Positions 43,770-52,738 of a DNA stretch of 64,000 nt are shown here, piece by piece; the first letter of the stretch is position 1, and each line of letters starts with the position of its first letter. Source of the stretch: Streptomyces himalayensis subsp. himalayensis (GTDB taxonomy: Bacteria; Actinomycetota; Actinomycetes; Streptomycetales; Streptomycetaceae). Location of the stretch: the NCBI RefSeq assembly GCF_013778455.1, contig NZ_JACEHE010000008.1, positions 1-64,000 on the forward strand. Reading direction: 5' to 3'. Made by a program: the position numbers and the translations under genes. The notes under the pieces were generated by a model. The model saw nothing but the letters and a program-made list of their open reading frames with translations, had not been told where the DNA came from and searched no databases.

Positions 43770-44031
43770 GCCCCCGAGCATACGAGTGCGCACCGACATC
43801 GTCTGCGACGCACCGAGTGCCGCTGATCACGCCGTTCCGTGAGCCCGTTCATGTTTCGTTCCGCTCCCGGCCGTCGGCGGTACCACGCGACGCCGCCCCT
43901 GGTCGACGTCCAGCCAAGACGGGCGACTGCTGGGCGAAATCTGCCGCTCCCCTTCCCTTACAAGGACGTTCACGGCTCGCCATCAGGGTTGCCTGTACGA
44001 CCCACCGTCACCGACGACTCCTGGAGCCGGC

Positions 44032-45540
44032 ATGTGCGAGGACCACCACATAGGCAGACGTGCGCTGTTCGTGACGGGAGCGGCGGCCGCCCTTACCTTG
44101 GGCGGCGTGAGCTTCGCGAGTGGCGCCAACACCCCCACGGCGACACAGGAGAAGAAGACGGTGCGTGGCACCCTTCCTACCGGTTCGCCCGACTTTGTCT
44201 ATCTTCCGCTGGAAATCCCCAGCGGTGTACGGGAGATCCACGTCTCCTACACCTACGACAAGCCGACGGTTCCCGCCGGCACCCAGGGCAACGGCCTGGA
44301 CATCGGCATCTTCGACGAGCGCGGCACGGACCTCGGCGGCAACGGATTCCGCGGCTGGTCGGGCGGCGCCCGCAGCGAGTTCTTCATCCGCGCGGACGAC
44401 GCGACGCCCGGCTACATCCCGGGCCCGATCCGCGCGGGCACGTGGAACATCATCCTCGGCCCCTACACGATCGCCCCGCAGGGCCTTTCGTACGAGGTCA
44501 CCATCACCCTCACCTACGGTGAGCCGGGCGAGACGCCGAAGCCGGTGTACCCGCCGGAGCGGGCCAAGGGCCGGGGCCGCGACTGGTACCGCGGCGACTG
44601 CCATCTGCACTCCTGGTACTCGGACGGCAAGCGCACTCCCGCCGAGATCGCGGCGCTCGCGCGCGCGGCCGGGCTCGACTTCATCAACACGTCGGAGCAC
44701 AACACCCATGCCGCGCACGCCCACTGGGCGGACCAGGCGGGCGACGACCTGCTGATCCTGCTCGGCGAAGAGGTCACCACACGCAACGGGCACCTGATCG
44801 CGCTCGGCACCGACCCCGGCACGTTCATCGACTGGCGCTACCGCGCGCGCGACAACCGTTTCGGCAAGTACGCCCGCGACATCCGCCGCGCCGGCGGCCT
44901 TGTCGTACCCGCGCACCCGCACGCCACCTGCATCGGCTGCAACTGGAAGTTCGGGTTCAACGACGTGGACGTGGTCGAGGTGTGGAACGGCCCCTACACG
45001 CCCGACGACGAGGTGAACATGGCCGACTGGGACAGCATGCTCGTCGCCTCGGTACGCTCCGGCCGCGCATGGATCCCGGCCATGGGCAACAGCGACGCAC
45101 ACCGCCACCCCGATCCGGTCGGCACCCCGCAGACGGTCGTCCTCGCCGACGACCTGACCCGCGAGGCGATCCTGGACGGCCTGCGCGCGGGCCGCTCCTA
45201 CATGGCCGAGTCCAAGTCGCTCTCCCTCTCCTTCAGCGCCTCCGGCAGCCGCGGCGAGCACGCCGGCATCGGCGAGCGCCTGCCGGTCGACCTCGACGCC
45301 TCGGTGACGGTCCGTCTGGAGGTGACGGGCGCCCCGGGCTGCACGGTCCGCTTCGTCACGGACCAGGGCGTCCTGTTCACCTCCCCCGTACTCCCGGCCT
45401 CCGGCTCGGGCACGGCCGAGTGGCGTACGACGGCGTCGTACGCGGCCTACGTACGGGCGGAGGTACGGCACGCGCCCGTGGTGACGGGTCTGCCCGGGCC
45501 GCTTGCGGCGTTCACCAATCCGGTCTTCCTGGGCCGCTGA
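44032..45540 (+). CDS. CehA/McbA-type PHP metallohydrolase, exported
   Basis: 502 residues. N-terminal GRRALFVTGAAAALTLGGV looks like a Tat-type export signal. Residues ~45-165 are a beta-sandwich; the PHP domain begins at GDCHLHSWYSDG (His191, His193) and continues with SEHNTH (Glu222, His223), VPAHPH (His295, His297) and GNSDAH (Asp355, His357), a trinuclear metal site for phosphoester or carbamate hydrolysis. CehA and McbA relatives hydrolyse carbaryl, but native substrates of Streptomyces members are unknown. Strong terminator follows. Confidence 0.85.
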   Translation: MCEDHHIGRRALFVTGAAAALTLGGVSFASGANTPTATQEKKTVRGTLPTGSPDFVYLPLEIPSGVREIHVSYTYDKPTVPAGTQGNGLDIGIFDERGTDLGGNGFRGWSGGARSEFFIRADDATPGYIPGPIRAGTWNIILGPYTIAPQGLSYEVTITLTYGEPGETPKPVYPPERAKGRGRDWYRGDCHLHSWYSDGKRTPAEIAALARAAGLDFINTSEHNTHAAHAHWADQAGDDLLILLGEEVTTRNGHLIALGTDPGTFIDWRYRARDNRFGKYARDIRRAGGLVVPAHPHATCIGCNWKFGFNDVDVVEVWNGPYTPDDEVNMADWDSMLVASVRSGRAWIPAMGNSDAHRHPDPVGTPQTVVLADDLTREAILDGLRAGRSYMAESKSLSLSFSASGSRGEHAGIGERLPVDLDASVTVRLEVTGAPGCTVRFVTDQGVLFTSPVLPASGSGTAEWRTTASYAAYVRAEVRHAPVVTGLPGPLAAFTNPVFLGR

Positions 45541-45550
45541 GAACCAGCGG

Positions 45551-45587
45551 CCGGGCCCGGCCCCCGGGGGACAGGGGCCGGGCCCGG
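45551..45587. terminator. strong bidirectional terminator
   Basis: Perfect 14-base arms CCGGGCCCGGCCCC and GGGGCCGGGCCCGG around a 9-base loop, between the converging metallohydrolase and permease genes. Confidence 0.85.
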
Positions 45588-45640
45588 AGGTTGTCAGCAG
45601 CCGGAGACGGCTGGGGACGGCTGGAGACGAAAGCGGCGGA

Positions 45641-47200
45641 TCAGTCCGCGACCACCAGCGACGGGGTCTCCTTCGTCAGCACCTCACCGCGGAAGAAGGC
45701 TGGACTGCGGCGCTGCATCACGCCCATGACGGCCACGCCCAGGAGCAGCAGGCCGACGCCGATCACGAAGACCGAGCCGACGCCGAAGACCGCGGAGCCG
45801 GAGCCGTAGGCCGGGTCCCACATGTCGTACAGGGTCTTACCGAAGACCGCCGCGAGCAGGATCCCGCCGAGGACCGGGAAAAGCCCCTTGAAGAGGAAGT
45901 CGCGGGCCGAGCGGCGGAGCTCCGCGCGGAAGTACCAGGCGCAGGCGAAGGCGGTCAGCGCGTAGTAGAAGCAGATCATGAGGCCGAGCGCGTAGATCGT
46001 GTCGACCAGGACGTGCTCGCTGACCAGGGTCATGACGGTGTAGAACGCGCCGGTCGCGAGGCCCGCGACGACCGTGGCCTTGCCCGGCGTCTTGAAGCGA
46101 GGGCTGACGCGGGCGAAGGAGGCGGGAAGAGCCTCGTACGCCGACATCGCGAGCACCGTGCGGGCGACCGGGATGAACGTCGTCTGGAGGCTGGCGGCGG
46201 CCGAGGCGAGGACGGCGACGAAGAGCGCGATGCCGAGGACCGGACCCATCACGGGTCCCGCCAGGGCGGCGAAGACGTTGTCGGAGGTGTCCGGGTTGGC
46301 GAGGCCGAGGCCCTTGTCGCCCGAGCCGACGGCCATCTGTGCGGCCACGCCGGTGGCCAGGTAGGAACCGACCAGGACGACCATCGCGATGAGCGCGGCG
46401 CGGCCCGGGGTCTTCGCGGAGCCGGTGGTCTCCTCGTTGGTGGACAGGCAGGCGTCCCAGCCCCAGTACATGAAGATCGAGAGGGACAGACCGGCGGTGA
46501 AGGCCGCGAAGGACTGGACCGCGAAGGGGTTCATCCAGGACCAGGAGAAGTCGACGCCGGTGTCGAAGGCGCCGCTGCCGGCCTTCTGCAGTGCCATGAC
46601 GACGAAGACGGCGAGCACAAGGAGCTGCAGGCCGACGAGGGCGTACTGAACGCCCTTCGTCGCCGTCATGCCGCGGTAGCTGATCGCGGTGGCGGCGGCG
46701 ATCAGGGTGAGGCAGGTGAGGATGTGGACGGCCTTGTTGCTGTCCAGGGCGGCGACCGACTCACTGCCGCTGATCTCACCGGCCAGCAGCCAGAAGTAGG
46801 ACGTCGCGACGCCCGCGAGGTTCGACAGCACGATGACTGTCGCGATCACCAGGCCCCAGCCGCACATCCAGCCCACGCGCGGCCCGAACGCCTTCACCGT
46901 CCAGGTGAAGGAGGTGCCGCAGTCCGGCATGGCGCGGTTGAGCTCACGGTAGGCGAAGGCCACGAGCAGCATCGGCAGGAAGCCGGCCAGGAACACGGCG
47001 GGCATCTGCAGCCCGACCTCCCCCGCCGTGGAGCCGAGGGTGGAGGTCAGGCAGTAGACGGGGGCGACGGTCGAGACCCCGATGACGGCACTGCCGAGAA
47101 GGCCTACGGAGTTCCCGCCGAGTCCCTTGGTCCGGACGCCCCCGTCGGAGCGTCCCCTTACCGTGTCTCCGACCTGTGGCCGGCTCTCCAGCTGAGTCAT
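45641..47200 (-). CDS. APC-family amino acid permease
   Basis: 519 residues, about 12-13 helices. After a charged leader comes KGLGGNSVGLLGSAVIGVS, the APC helix-1 unwound region, then MPDCGTSFTWTVKAFGPRVG (family-typical helix 3) and MYWGWDACLSTNEET in the middle, as in amino acid/polyamine transporters. Exchanges or imports an amino acid or amine. An inverted repeat (47224-47260) lies just upstream and may regulate it. It stands at the end of the catabolic gene cluster but is separated by about 260 bases. Confidence 0.88.
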   Translation of the reverse strand: MTQLESRPQVGDTVRGRSDGGVRTKGLGGNSVGLLGSAVIGVSTVAPVYCLTSTLGSTAGEVGLQMPAVFLAGFLPMLLVAFAYRELNRAMPDCGTSFTWTVKAFGPRVGWMCGWGLVIATVIVLSNLAGVATSYFWLLAGEISGSESVAALDSNKAVHILTCLTLIAAATAISYRGMTATKGVQYALVGLQLLVLAVFVVMALQKAGSGAFDTGVDFSWSWMNPFAVQSFAAFTAGLSLSIFMYWGWDACLSTNEETTGSAKTPGRAALIAMVVLVGSYLATGVAAQMAVGSGDKGLGLANPDTSDNVFAALAGPVMGPVLGIALFVAVLASAAASLQTTFIPVARTVLAMSAYEALPASFARVSPRFKTPGKATVVAGLATGAFYTVMTLVSEHVLVDTIYALGLMICFYYALTAFACAWYFRAELRRSARDFLFKGLFPVLGGILLAAVFGKTLYDMWDPAYGSGSAVFGVGSVFVIGVGLLLLGVAVMGVMQRRSPAFFRGEVLTKETPSLVVAD

Positions 47201-47223
47201 GAAGACGACGGTAAGTGCTGCGG

Positions 47224-47260
47224 TTCCCGTATCCGGAGCAACTGACTCCGGATACGGAAA
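47224..47260. promoter_or_regulatory. inverted repeat before the permease gene
   Basis: TTCCCGTATCCGGAG and CTCCGGATACGGAAA, 15-base arms with one mismatch and a 7-base spacer, 24 bases before the permease start. It could be an operator or a leader RNA hairpin. Different from the TCTGACG palindrome. Confidence 0.6.
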
Positions 47261-47459
47261 CCTTGAATATCGCTCGATTGAACCCTATCCGACCATGGAT
47301 TGAAAGATCACGGAGGCAAACCGAGCACAATTTACAGGCGCAAGACCGGATCCCCGGGTTGCGAAAACCGCAGAGCTGTCCGTTTTGCCGGTTTCAAAGT
47401 TTTCCCGTGAGATTCAGGGCTCAGTCACCGGAGCCCGCCAGGAGCCCCTCTGGCCTCAT

Positions 47460-48926
47460 TCACCCCGGCCACACGATCGCCTGCAACTCGCTGTACGCGT
47501 GCAGCGCGTACGAGCCGACGTCCCTCCCGACCCCGGACTTCTTGAAGCCCCCGAACGGCGCCTCCATGTTGCGCCCGACCGTGTTCACGCCGACTCCGCC
47601 GGCCCTCAGCCGCCGGGCGACACGGAAAGCGCGGGCCACGTCGCCGGACCAGACGTAGTCGATCAGCCCGTACTCGCTGTCGTTGGCGAGGGCGACGGCC
47701 GCTTCCTCGGGGTCCTCGTCATCGAAGGGGACTACCACGACGACCGGGCCGAAGATCTCCTCTCGTACGACCCGCATGTCGTTGGTGCAGTCGGTGAGCA
47801 GGGTGGGGGCGACGTAGAACCCCCTGTCGAGCTCCGGCCGGGCACCGCCCGCGACCACCCGCGCGCCCTCCTTGCGGCCCAGCTCCACGTACGACTCGAC
47901 CCGGTCCCGGTGAGCCGCGGAGATCACCGGACCCACGATCGTGCCCTGCTCCCTCGGGTCGCCGACCTTCATGAAGCCGATGTACTGCACCAGCTTCTCG
48001 ACGAGCCGGTCGTGGACGGAGCGCTGGACGAGCACGCGGGTCGGGGCGGTGCAGATCTGGCCGCTGTAGAAGGCGTACGTCGTGCCGATGCCCGCCACGG
48101 CCTGGTCCAGGTCGGCGTCGTCGAAGACGATCGCGGCGCCCTTCCCGCCCAGCTCCATCAGCTGCCGTTTCATGCCGCGGCCGCACACCTCGGCGATGCG
48201 CTGTCCGACGGCTGTCGAGCCGGTGAAGCTCACCATGTCGACGTCCGGCGAGTCGACGGCCGCCTCGCCGACGCCGACATCCGTCCCGGAGACCACGTTC
48301 ACGACCCCTGGCGGAACTCCGGCCGCCTCCAGCGCCTCCGCCATCCGGTACACGGACAGCGGGTCCTGGGGCGCGGGCTTCACGACCACCGTGTTGCCCA
48401 TCGCCAGGGCCGGGGCGATCTTGCCCGCCGGGTTCGCCCACGGGTTGTTGTACGAGGTGATGCAGGTGACGACGCCTACGGGCTGCCGTACGGCCAGGGC
48501 GCCCATGACGCCCGCCTTGCCCATCGCGCCCGCTTCGTTGATCTGCGGGAGCAGCCCCGTCTCGACGGGTTCCAGCGCCCCCTTCGCGTACCGCCGGAAG
48601 CGGGCCACGCCCACCCCGACCTGCATGCCCCGCGCCGTCCCCGTCGTGGCGCCGCTCTCGGCCCGGGCGAGATCCGCGTACACGGCCAAGTCGCGCTGGA
48701 TCTCGTCCGCCGCCCGGTCGAGGATCGCGGCGCGCTCCTCGGGTGCCGTACGCGACCAGGACACGAAGGCCTCGCGGGCGGCCGCCGCCGCATCGTGGAC
48801 CTGTGCGCGGCTCGCCTCCGGCGCGAGCCCGACGACCTCCTCCGTCGCCGGGTCGATCACCTCGTAGTGGCCGCAGTCCGGCTCGACCCACTCACCGCCG
48901 ATGAACAGCCGCTGTGCGCCGGTCAC
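47460..48926 (-). CDS. aldehyde dehydrogenase
   Basis: 488 residues from GTG 48926, overlapping the upstream amidohydrolase stop (GTGA); sequence before it in the same frame is shadow. NAD(P)-dependent ALDH: SYNNPWANPAGKIAPALAMG, FTGSTAVGQRI, general base Glu258 in MELGGKG, nucleophile Cys292 in SGQICTAPTR, and EEIFGPVVVV near the C-terminus. Converts an aldehyde to its acid, the likely last step for a substrate handled by the other enzymes of this minus-strand cluster. Length normal. Confidence 0.9.
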   Translation of the reverse strand: MTGAQRLFIGGEWVEPDCGHYEVIDPATEEVVGLAPEASRAQVHDAAAAAREAFVSWSRTAPEERAAILDRAADEIQRDLAVYADLARAESGATTGTARGMQVGVGVARFRRYAKGALEPVETGLLPQINEAGAMGKAGVMGALAVRQPVGVVTCITSYNNPWANPAGKIAPALAMGNTVVVKPAPQDPLSVYRMAEALEAAGVPPGVVNVVSGTDVGVGEAAVDSPDVDMVSFTGSTAVGQRIAEVCGRGMKRQLMELGGKGAAIVFDDADLDQAVAGIGTTYAFYSGQICTAPTRVLVQRSVHDRLVEKLVQYIGFMKVGDPREQGTIVGPVISAAHRDRVESYVELGRKEGARVVAGGARPELDRGFYVAPTLLTDCTNDMRVVREEIFGPVVVVVPFDDEDPEEAAVALANDSEYGLIDYVWSGDVARAFRVARRLRAGGVGVNTVGRNMEAPFGGFKKSGVGRDVGSYALHAYSELQAIVWPG

Positions 48927-50668
48927 CTGGTGCTCACCGTCCTGGTGTCCTGGCCGGAGCGCAGCACCTTGCCGGGTACGGCACCGGTCACCACGTCGTC
49001 GCGGATCGCCTCGACGCCGTTGACCCACACCGCGTTGACGCCGATCGCCTTGGCATCGAGGCGCGGGCTGTCGCCGGGCAGGTCGTGGACGAGGGTGGCC
49101 TGGCCCGCCTCGATCCGCTCGGGGTCGAAGAGGACGAGGTCCGCATTCCAGCCCTCCGCGATCCGCCCGCGCTCCCGCAGGCCGAAGAGCTGCGCCGGAT
49201 CGTCCGTCAGCATCTTCACGGCCTGCTCCAGCGGGACCAGGCGCCGCCCTCGCAGACAGTCCCCGATGAAGCGCGTCGTGTACGGCGCGCCGCACATACG
49301 GTCGAGATGGGCGCCCGCGTCGGAGCCGCCGAGCATGACGTCCTCGTGGGCCCAGGTCTCCTGGCGCAGCGCCCAGGAGGCCGGGTCGTTGTCGCTGGGC
49401 ATCGGCCACAGCACCGTCCGCAGATCGTCGTTGGCGCAGATCTCCACGAGACACTGGAAAGCGTCCTGGCCGCGCTCGGCCGCGATGTCCCTCACCACCC
49501 GCCCGGTGAGGCCCTCGTTCTCCTTGCTGTACGTGTCCCCGATGACGTACCGGCCGAAGTTCGCGAGCCTGCGGAAGACCCCGGCCTCCTTGGAGTCGGC
49601 ACGGCGCAGCATCTCCGCCCGGACCTCCGGGTCGCGGAGCTTGGCGATCCGCTCCGGCACCGGCACCGGCAGGCCGAGGATCTCGCCCCAGCCGGGGATG
49701 AGGTTCAGCGCGCAGAAGGTGCCGAGCGACATGTTCATGGGCGTGAGGATCGGCATGGTCAGCGCCACGATCCGGCCGCCCGCCTTACGGGCGCGCTCAC
49801 TCGGTATGAGCTGGCGCGGCACGCGCTCGGGCACGGCGGCGTCGATCGTCAGCACGTTCCAGTTGAGGGGCCGGCCGGCGGCCGCGCTCATCTCCACGAA
49901 GAGGTCGATCTCGTCGTCGGAGAACTGGTCCAGACAGCCGGCGACGATCGCCTCGATCTGGGTGCCCTCGTGCTCGCCGACGGCCTTCGACAACGCGATC
50001 AGCTCGGCGGGCCGCGCGTGCCGGGACGCGACGGGCTTGCCATCCCCGTCCGAATGCGTGGACGACTGGGTGGTGGACAGGCCCCAGGCGCCCGCGTCCA
50101 TCGACTCGTGGAACAGCCGGAGCATCTCCTCCAGCTGCGCGGGCGTCGGCTGCCCGCCGACCGCGTCCGCCCCCATGACGTACCGCCGCAGCGCGCAGTG
50201 CCCCACCATGAACCCCGCGTTGACGGCGATACGCCCCTCCAGCGCGTCCAGGTACTCCCCGAACGTGTGCCAGTTCCAGGGCGCGCCCTCCTCGAGGGCC
50301 ACCAGGGACATGCCCTCGACCTTGGACATCATCCGCCGCGTGTAGTCGGCGTCCTCGGGCCGCTCCGGGTGGAGAGGCGCGAGCGTGAAACCGCAGTTGC
50401 CGCCCGCGACGGTCGTCACACCGTGGTTGAGGGACGGCGTCGCGTACGGATCCCAGAACAGCTGTGCGTCGTAGTGCGTGTGGGGGTCGACGAAGCCGGG
50501 CGCGAGGACGAGCCCGGTGGCGTCCTCGCTCGTCCTGGCCTCCTCGGCGACGGTGCCCGGCTCGGCGATGACGGCGATGCGGCCGTCGCGTATGCCGACG
50601 TCGGCGGTGTACGAGGGCGCGCCCGTGCCGTCCACGACGGTCGCGCCCTTGATGAGGTGGTCGAGCAT
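48923..50668 (-). CDS. amidohydrolase of the N-acyl-D-amino-acid deacylase type
   Basis: 581 residues. IIKGATVVDGTG-like start, metal-binding APGFVDPHTHYDAQL (His63, His65), then NCGFTLAPL, a Cys typical of D-aminoacylases (GGNCGFT), GHCALRRYVMG, and MLGGSDAGAHLDRMC near the end with the conserved Asp. Such enzymes hydrolyse N-acyl-D-amino acids, but cluster members in mycobacteria and Streptomyces often act on other amides or ring compounds. Coupled to the ALDH gene by GTGA overlap and 30 bases from the LLM gene upstream: one operon. Confidence 0.85.
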   Translation of the reverse strand: MLDHLIKGATVVDGTGAPSYTADVGIRDGRIAVIAEPGTVAEEARTSEDATGLVLAPGFVDPHTHYDAQLFWDPYATPSLNHGVTTVAGGNCGFTLAPLHPERPEDADYTRRMMSKVEGMSLVALEEGAPWNWHTFGEYLDALEGRIAVNAGFMVGHCALRRYVMGADAVGGQPTPAQLEEMLRLFHESMDAGAWGLSTTQSSTHSDGDGKPVASRHARPAELIALSKAVGEHEGTQIEAIVAGCLDQFSDDEIDLFVEMSAAAGRPLNWNVLTIDAAVPERVPRQLIPSERARKAGGRIVALTMPILTPMNMSLGTFCALNLIPGWGEILGLPVPVPERIAKLRDPEVRAEMLRRADSKEAGVFRRLANFGRYVIGDTYSKENEGLTGRVVRDIAAERGQDAFQCLVEICANDDLRTVLWPMPSDNDPASWALRQETWAHEDVMLGGSDAGAHLDRMCGAPYTTRFIGDCLRGRRLVPLEQAVKMLTDDPAQLFGLRERGRIAEGWNADLVLFDPERIEAGQATLVHDLPGDSPRLDAKAIGVNAVWVNGVEAIRDDVVTGAVPGKVLRSGQDTRTVSTR

Positions 50669-50698
50669 GGCGGCGCCCCTTTCGCTGGAATACCCGGG

Positions 50699-51817
50699 TC
50701 AGGCGGCCTGACGGAAACGGGTGGTCCGGTGCACGGGATCCGTGTCGATCTTCGGGATGACGTGCTCGCCGATGAGCCGGATCGACTGCAGCGTGTCCTC
50801 CCGCGAGATCCCGACCGGGAGGCCGAAGGAGATCTGGTCGGCGCCCGCCTGCTCCCAGCGCTTGCACTGCGCCAGCACCTCGTCGGGGTCGCCGCAGATC
50901 AACAGCTCCTCGGCAATGAGGAGTTCGATGATCTCCTCGTTGTACTCGGGCAGCGTCTCGGGCCACTCGGGGAAGCCCTCGGGACGCGGGAAGGTGTCGT
51001 GATAGCGGAAGACGAGGGAAGGCAGATAGTGCAGTCCGCCGTTCGCCGCGATCCGGACGGCCTCCTCGTGCGTGGGCGCGCAGACGGCGGTCGTCGTCAC
51101 CATGACGTTGTCGTTGACGAAGTCCCCTACCGGCTCTGCCTTGGCGATGTTCGACTTGTACTGCTCAAGGACCCACTCCATGTCGGAGACCTTCTGGACG
51201 CTGAAGCCCAGCACCCCGAGGCCCTTCCGCGCCGCCATGGCGTACGAGGGCGGGGACCCGGCCGCGTACCACATGGCCGGGTGCGACTTCCCGTACGGCT
51301 TGGGGAGGATCTTGCGGGGCGGCAGCTGCCAGTGCTTGCCCTGGAAGCCGACGTACTCCTCCTGGAGCCACATCTTCGGGAACTCGGCGATGGTCTCTTC
51401 CCAGATCTCCTTCGTGTAGTTCATGTCCGTGATGCCAGGCAGGAAGCCCAGGATCTCGTGGCTGCCCGCGCCCCGGCCGCTACCGAACTCGAACCGCCCC
51501 TCGCTGAGGTGGTCGAGCATCGCGACCTTCTCGGCGACCTTCACCGGGTGGTTGACCTGCGCGAGAGGGTTGAAGATCCCCGAGCCGAGGTGGATGCGCT
51601 CGGTGGCGTGGGCGAGATAGCCGAGGAAGACGTCGTTGGCGGAGAGGTGCGAGTACTCCTCCAGGAAGTGGTGCTCGGACGCCCAGACGTACTTGAAGCC
51701 GGACTTGTCCGCCTGGATGGCGTACTCGGTCTCCTCCATCAGCGCCTTGTGCTCCGCGAGCGGGTCGATCTCGGCCCGCTTGCCCAGATATCCCTGTACG
51801 AAGAGCCCGAATTCCAA
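50699..51817 (-). CDS. LLM-class flavin-dependent oxidoreductase (luciferase-like)
   Basis: 372 residues. Bacterial-luciferase TIM-barrel features: MEFGLFVQGYLG start, GFKYVWASEHHFLEEYSHLS, GSGIFNPLAQVNHPVKVAEK and GRFEFGSGRGAGSHEILGF. The last Gly-rich loop binds flavin phosphate (FMN or F420). Likely a monooxygenase that attacks a cyclic substrate. The gene heads the operon LLM-amidohydrolase-ALDH and has an operator palindrome at 51853-51869, 36 bases before the start. Confidence 0.88.
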   Translation of the reverse strand: MEFGLFVQGYLGKRAEIDPLAEHKALMEETEYAIQADKSGFKYVWASEHHFLEEYSHLSANDVFLGYLAHATERIHLGSGIFNPLAQVNHPVKVAEKVAMLDHLSEGRFEFGSGRGAGSHEILGFLPGITDMNYTKEIWEETIAEFPKMWLQEEYVGFQGKHWQLPPRKILPKPYGKSHPAMWYAAGSPPSYAMAARKGLGVLGFSVQKVSDMEWVLEQYKSNIAKAEPVGDFVNDNVMVTTTAVCAPTHEEAVRIAANGGLHYLPSLVFRYHDTFPRPEGFPEWPETLPEYNEEIIELLIAEELLICGDPDEVLAQCKRWEQAGADQISFGLPVGISREDTLQSIRLIGEHVIPKIDTDPVHRTTRFRQAA

Positions 51818-51852
51818 GGAGGTTCACCGTCCCCTGGTTCACTCCCGCCATT

Positions 51853-51869
51853 TCTGACGGATCGTCAGA
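51853..51869. promoter_or_regulatory. palindromic operator, copy 2
   Basis: TCTGACG-GAT-CGTCAGA, perfect match to the copy at 35356, placed just upstream of the LLM oxidoreductase gene. Confidence 0.75.
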
Positions 51870-51915
51870 TTACTTTGTGCGCCGACTGTCGCACCGCACC
51901 CTCGGCACGTCAATA

Positions 51916-51932
51916 GCTGACTCAGCGTCAGA
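51916..51932. promoter_or_regulatory. degenerate operator, copy 3
   Basis: GCTGACTCAGCGTCAGA matches the TCTGACG-N3-CGTCAGA pattern except at two positions. It lies 63 bases from copy 2, six helical turns, over the stop codon of the SDR gene, and could support cooperative binding. Confidence 0.4.
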
Positions 51933-52707
51933 TCACGCTGACGCCTGCCAGCCACCCTCCGTCGATCACGAACGGCTGTCCCGTGATGTACGAGGAATCC
52001 GCACTGGACAGGAACAGCACCAGGCGCGCCACCTCCTCGGGCTGCCCGATCCGCCCCATGGGCAGCAGGTTCCGGTAGAGCTCCTCGACGGCCGCCGAGA
52101 TCTCCTCGGCGTTCGCCATCCCGGGGTCGAGCTGCGCGGGATTGCTCATGGCGGTGTCGATAGCGCCCGGGCAGACGGCGTTGACCCGGATGTTCTTCGC
52201 GGCCAGCTCGAGCGCGGCGACCCGGGTGAGGCCGACGATGGCGTGCTTGGTCGCGGTGTACGCGCCCACGCCCGCCATGCCGGTCAGCCCCGCGTACGAG
52301 GCGGTGTTCACGATCGTCCCGCCACCCGCCGCCTCTATGTCCGGGGCTACGGTCTTGATGCCCAGGAAGACACCGACCTGGTTGACCTGGAGGATCTGCT
52401 GGAACTCGTCCAGCGGCGTGCTCACCAGCTCGTTGAACCGCAGGATGCCCGCGTTGTTGACCAGCCCGTCGATGCGGCCGTACGCGCTCTTGGCGGCAGC
52501 CACGGCGGACTGCCACTCCGCCTCCTGGCTCACGTCGAGGTGGAGGTAGAGGCCGCCCAGCTCCTTGGCCAGCGCCTCGCCCTGGTCGTCGAGTACGTCG
52601 CCGAGGACCACCTTGGCCCCTTCGGCCGCGAAGAGCCTGGCCTCCTGTTCGCCCTGCCCGCGTGCCGCGCCGGTGATGATGACGACGCGGCCGTCCAGCT
52701 TTCCCAT
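51928..52707 (-). CDS. short-chain dehydrogenase/reductase
   Basis: 259 residues, classical SDR: TGAARGQG at 12-19, NNAG at 84-87, Ser137, Tyr150-x3-Lys154 (GAYTATKHA), and VNAVCPGAIDTAMS. Resembles 3-alpha/20-beta-hydroxysteroid dehydrogenase-type enzymes (the GARGQG variant is common in them), so a ring alcohol/ketone is a reasonable substrate. Good ribosome site (AGGAGGAC) before ATG 52707. Third gene of the operon starting at 54936. Confidence 0.88.
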   Translation of the reverse strand: MGKLDGRVVIITGAARGQGEQEARLFAAEGAKVVLGDVLDDQGEALAKELGGLYLHLDVSQEAEWQSAVAAAKSAYGRIDGLVNNAGILRFNELVSTPLDEFQQILQVNQVGVFLGIKTVAPDIEAAGGGTIVNTASYAGLTGMAGVGAYTATKHAIVGLTRVAALELAAKNIRVNAVCPGAIDTAMSNPAQLDPGMANAEEISAAVEELYRNLLPMGRIGQPEEVARLVLFLSSADSSYITGQPFVIDGGWLAGVSVI

Positions 52708-52738
52708 GAAGTCCTCCTAGGCGGGATGTGGCGTGCCT

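Noticed and set aside
47460..49454. 664-residue aldehyde dehydrogenase with extra N-terminus
   Set aside because: The upstream part is antisense-like shadow of the amidohydrolase gene in another frame; GTG 48926 in a GTGA overlap is the natural start.
47385..51916. Very long plus-strand open frames of about 1000 residues opposite the catabolic cluster
   Set aside because: High-GC shadows: Arg/His/Ala/Pro-rich, no domains, and they mirror the well-supported minus-strand genes codon for codon.
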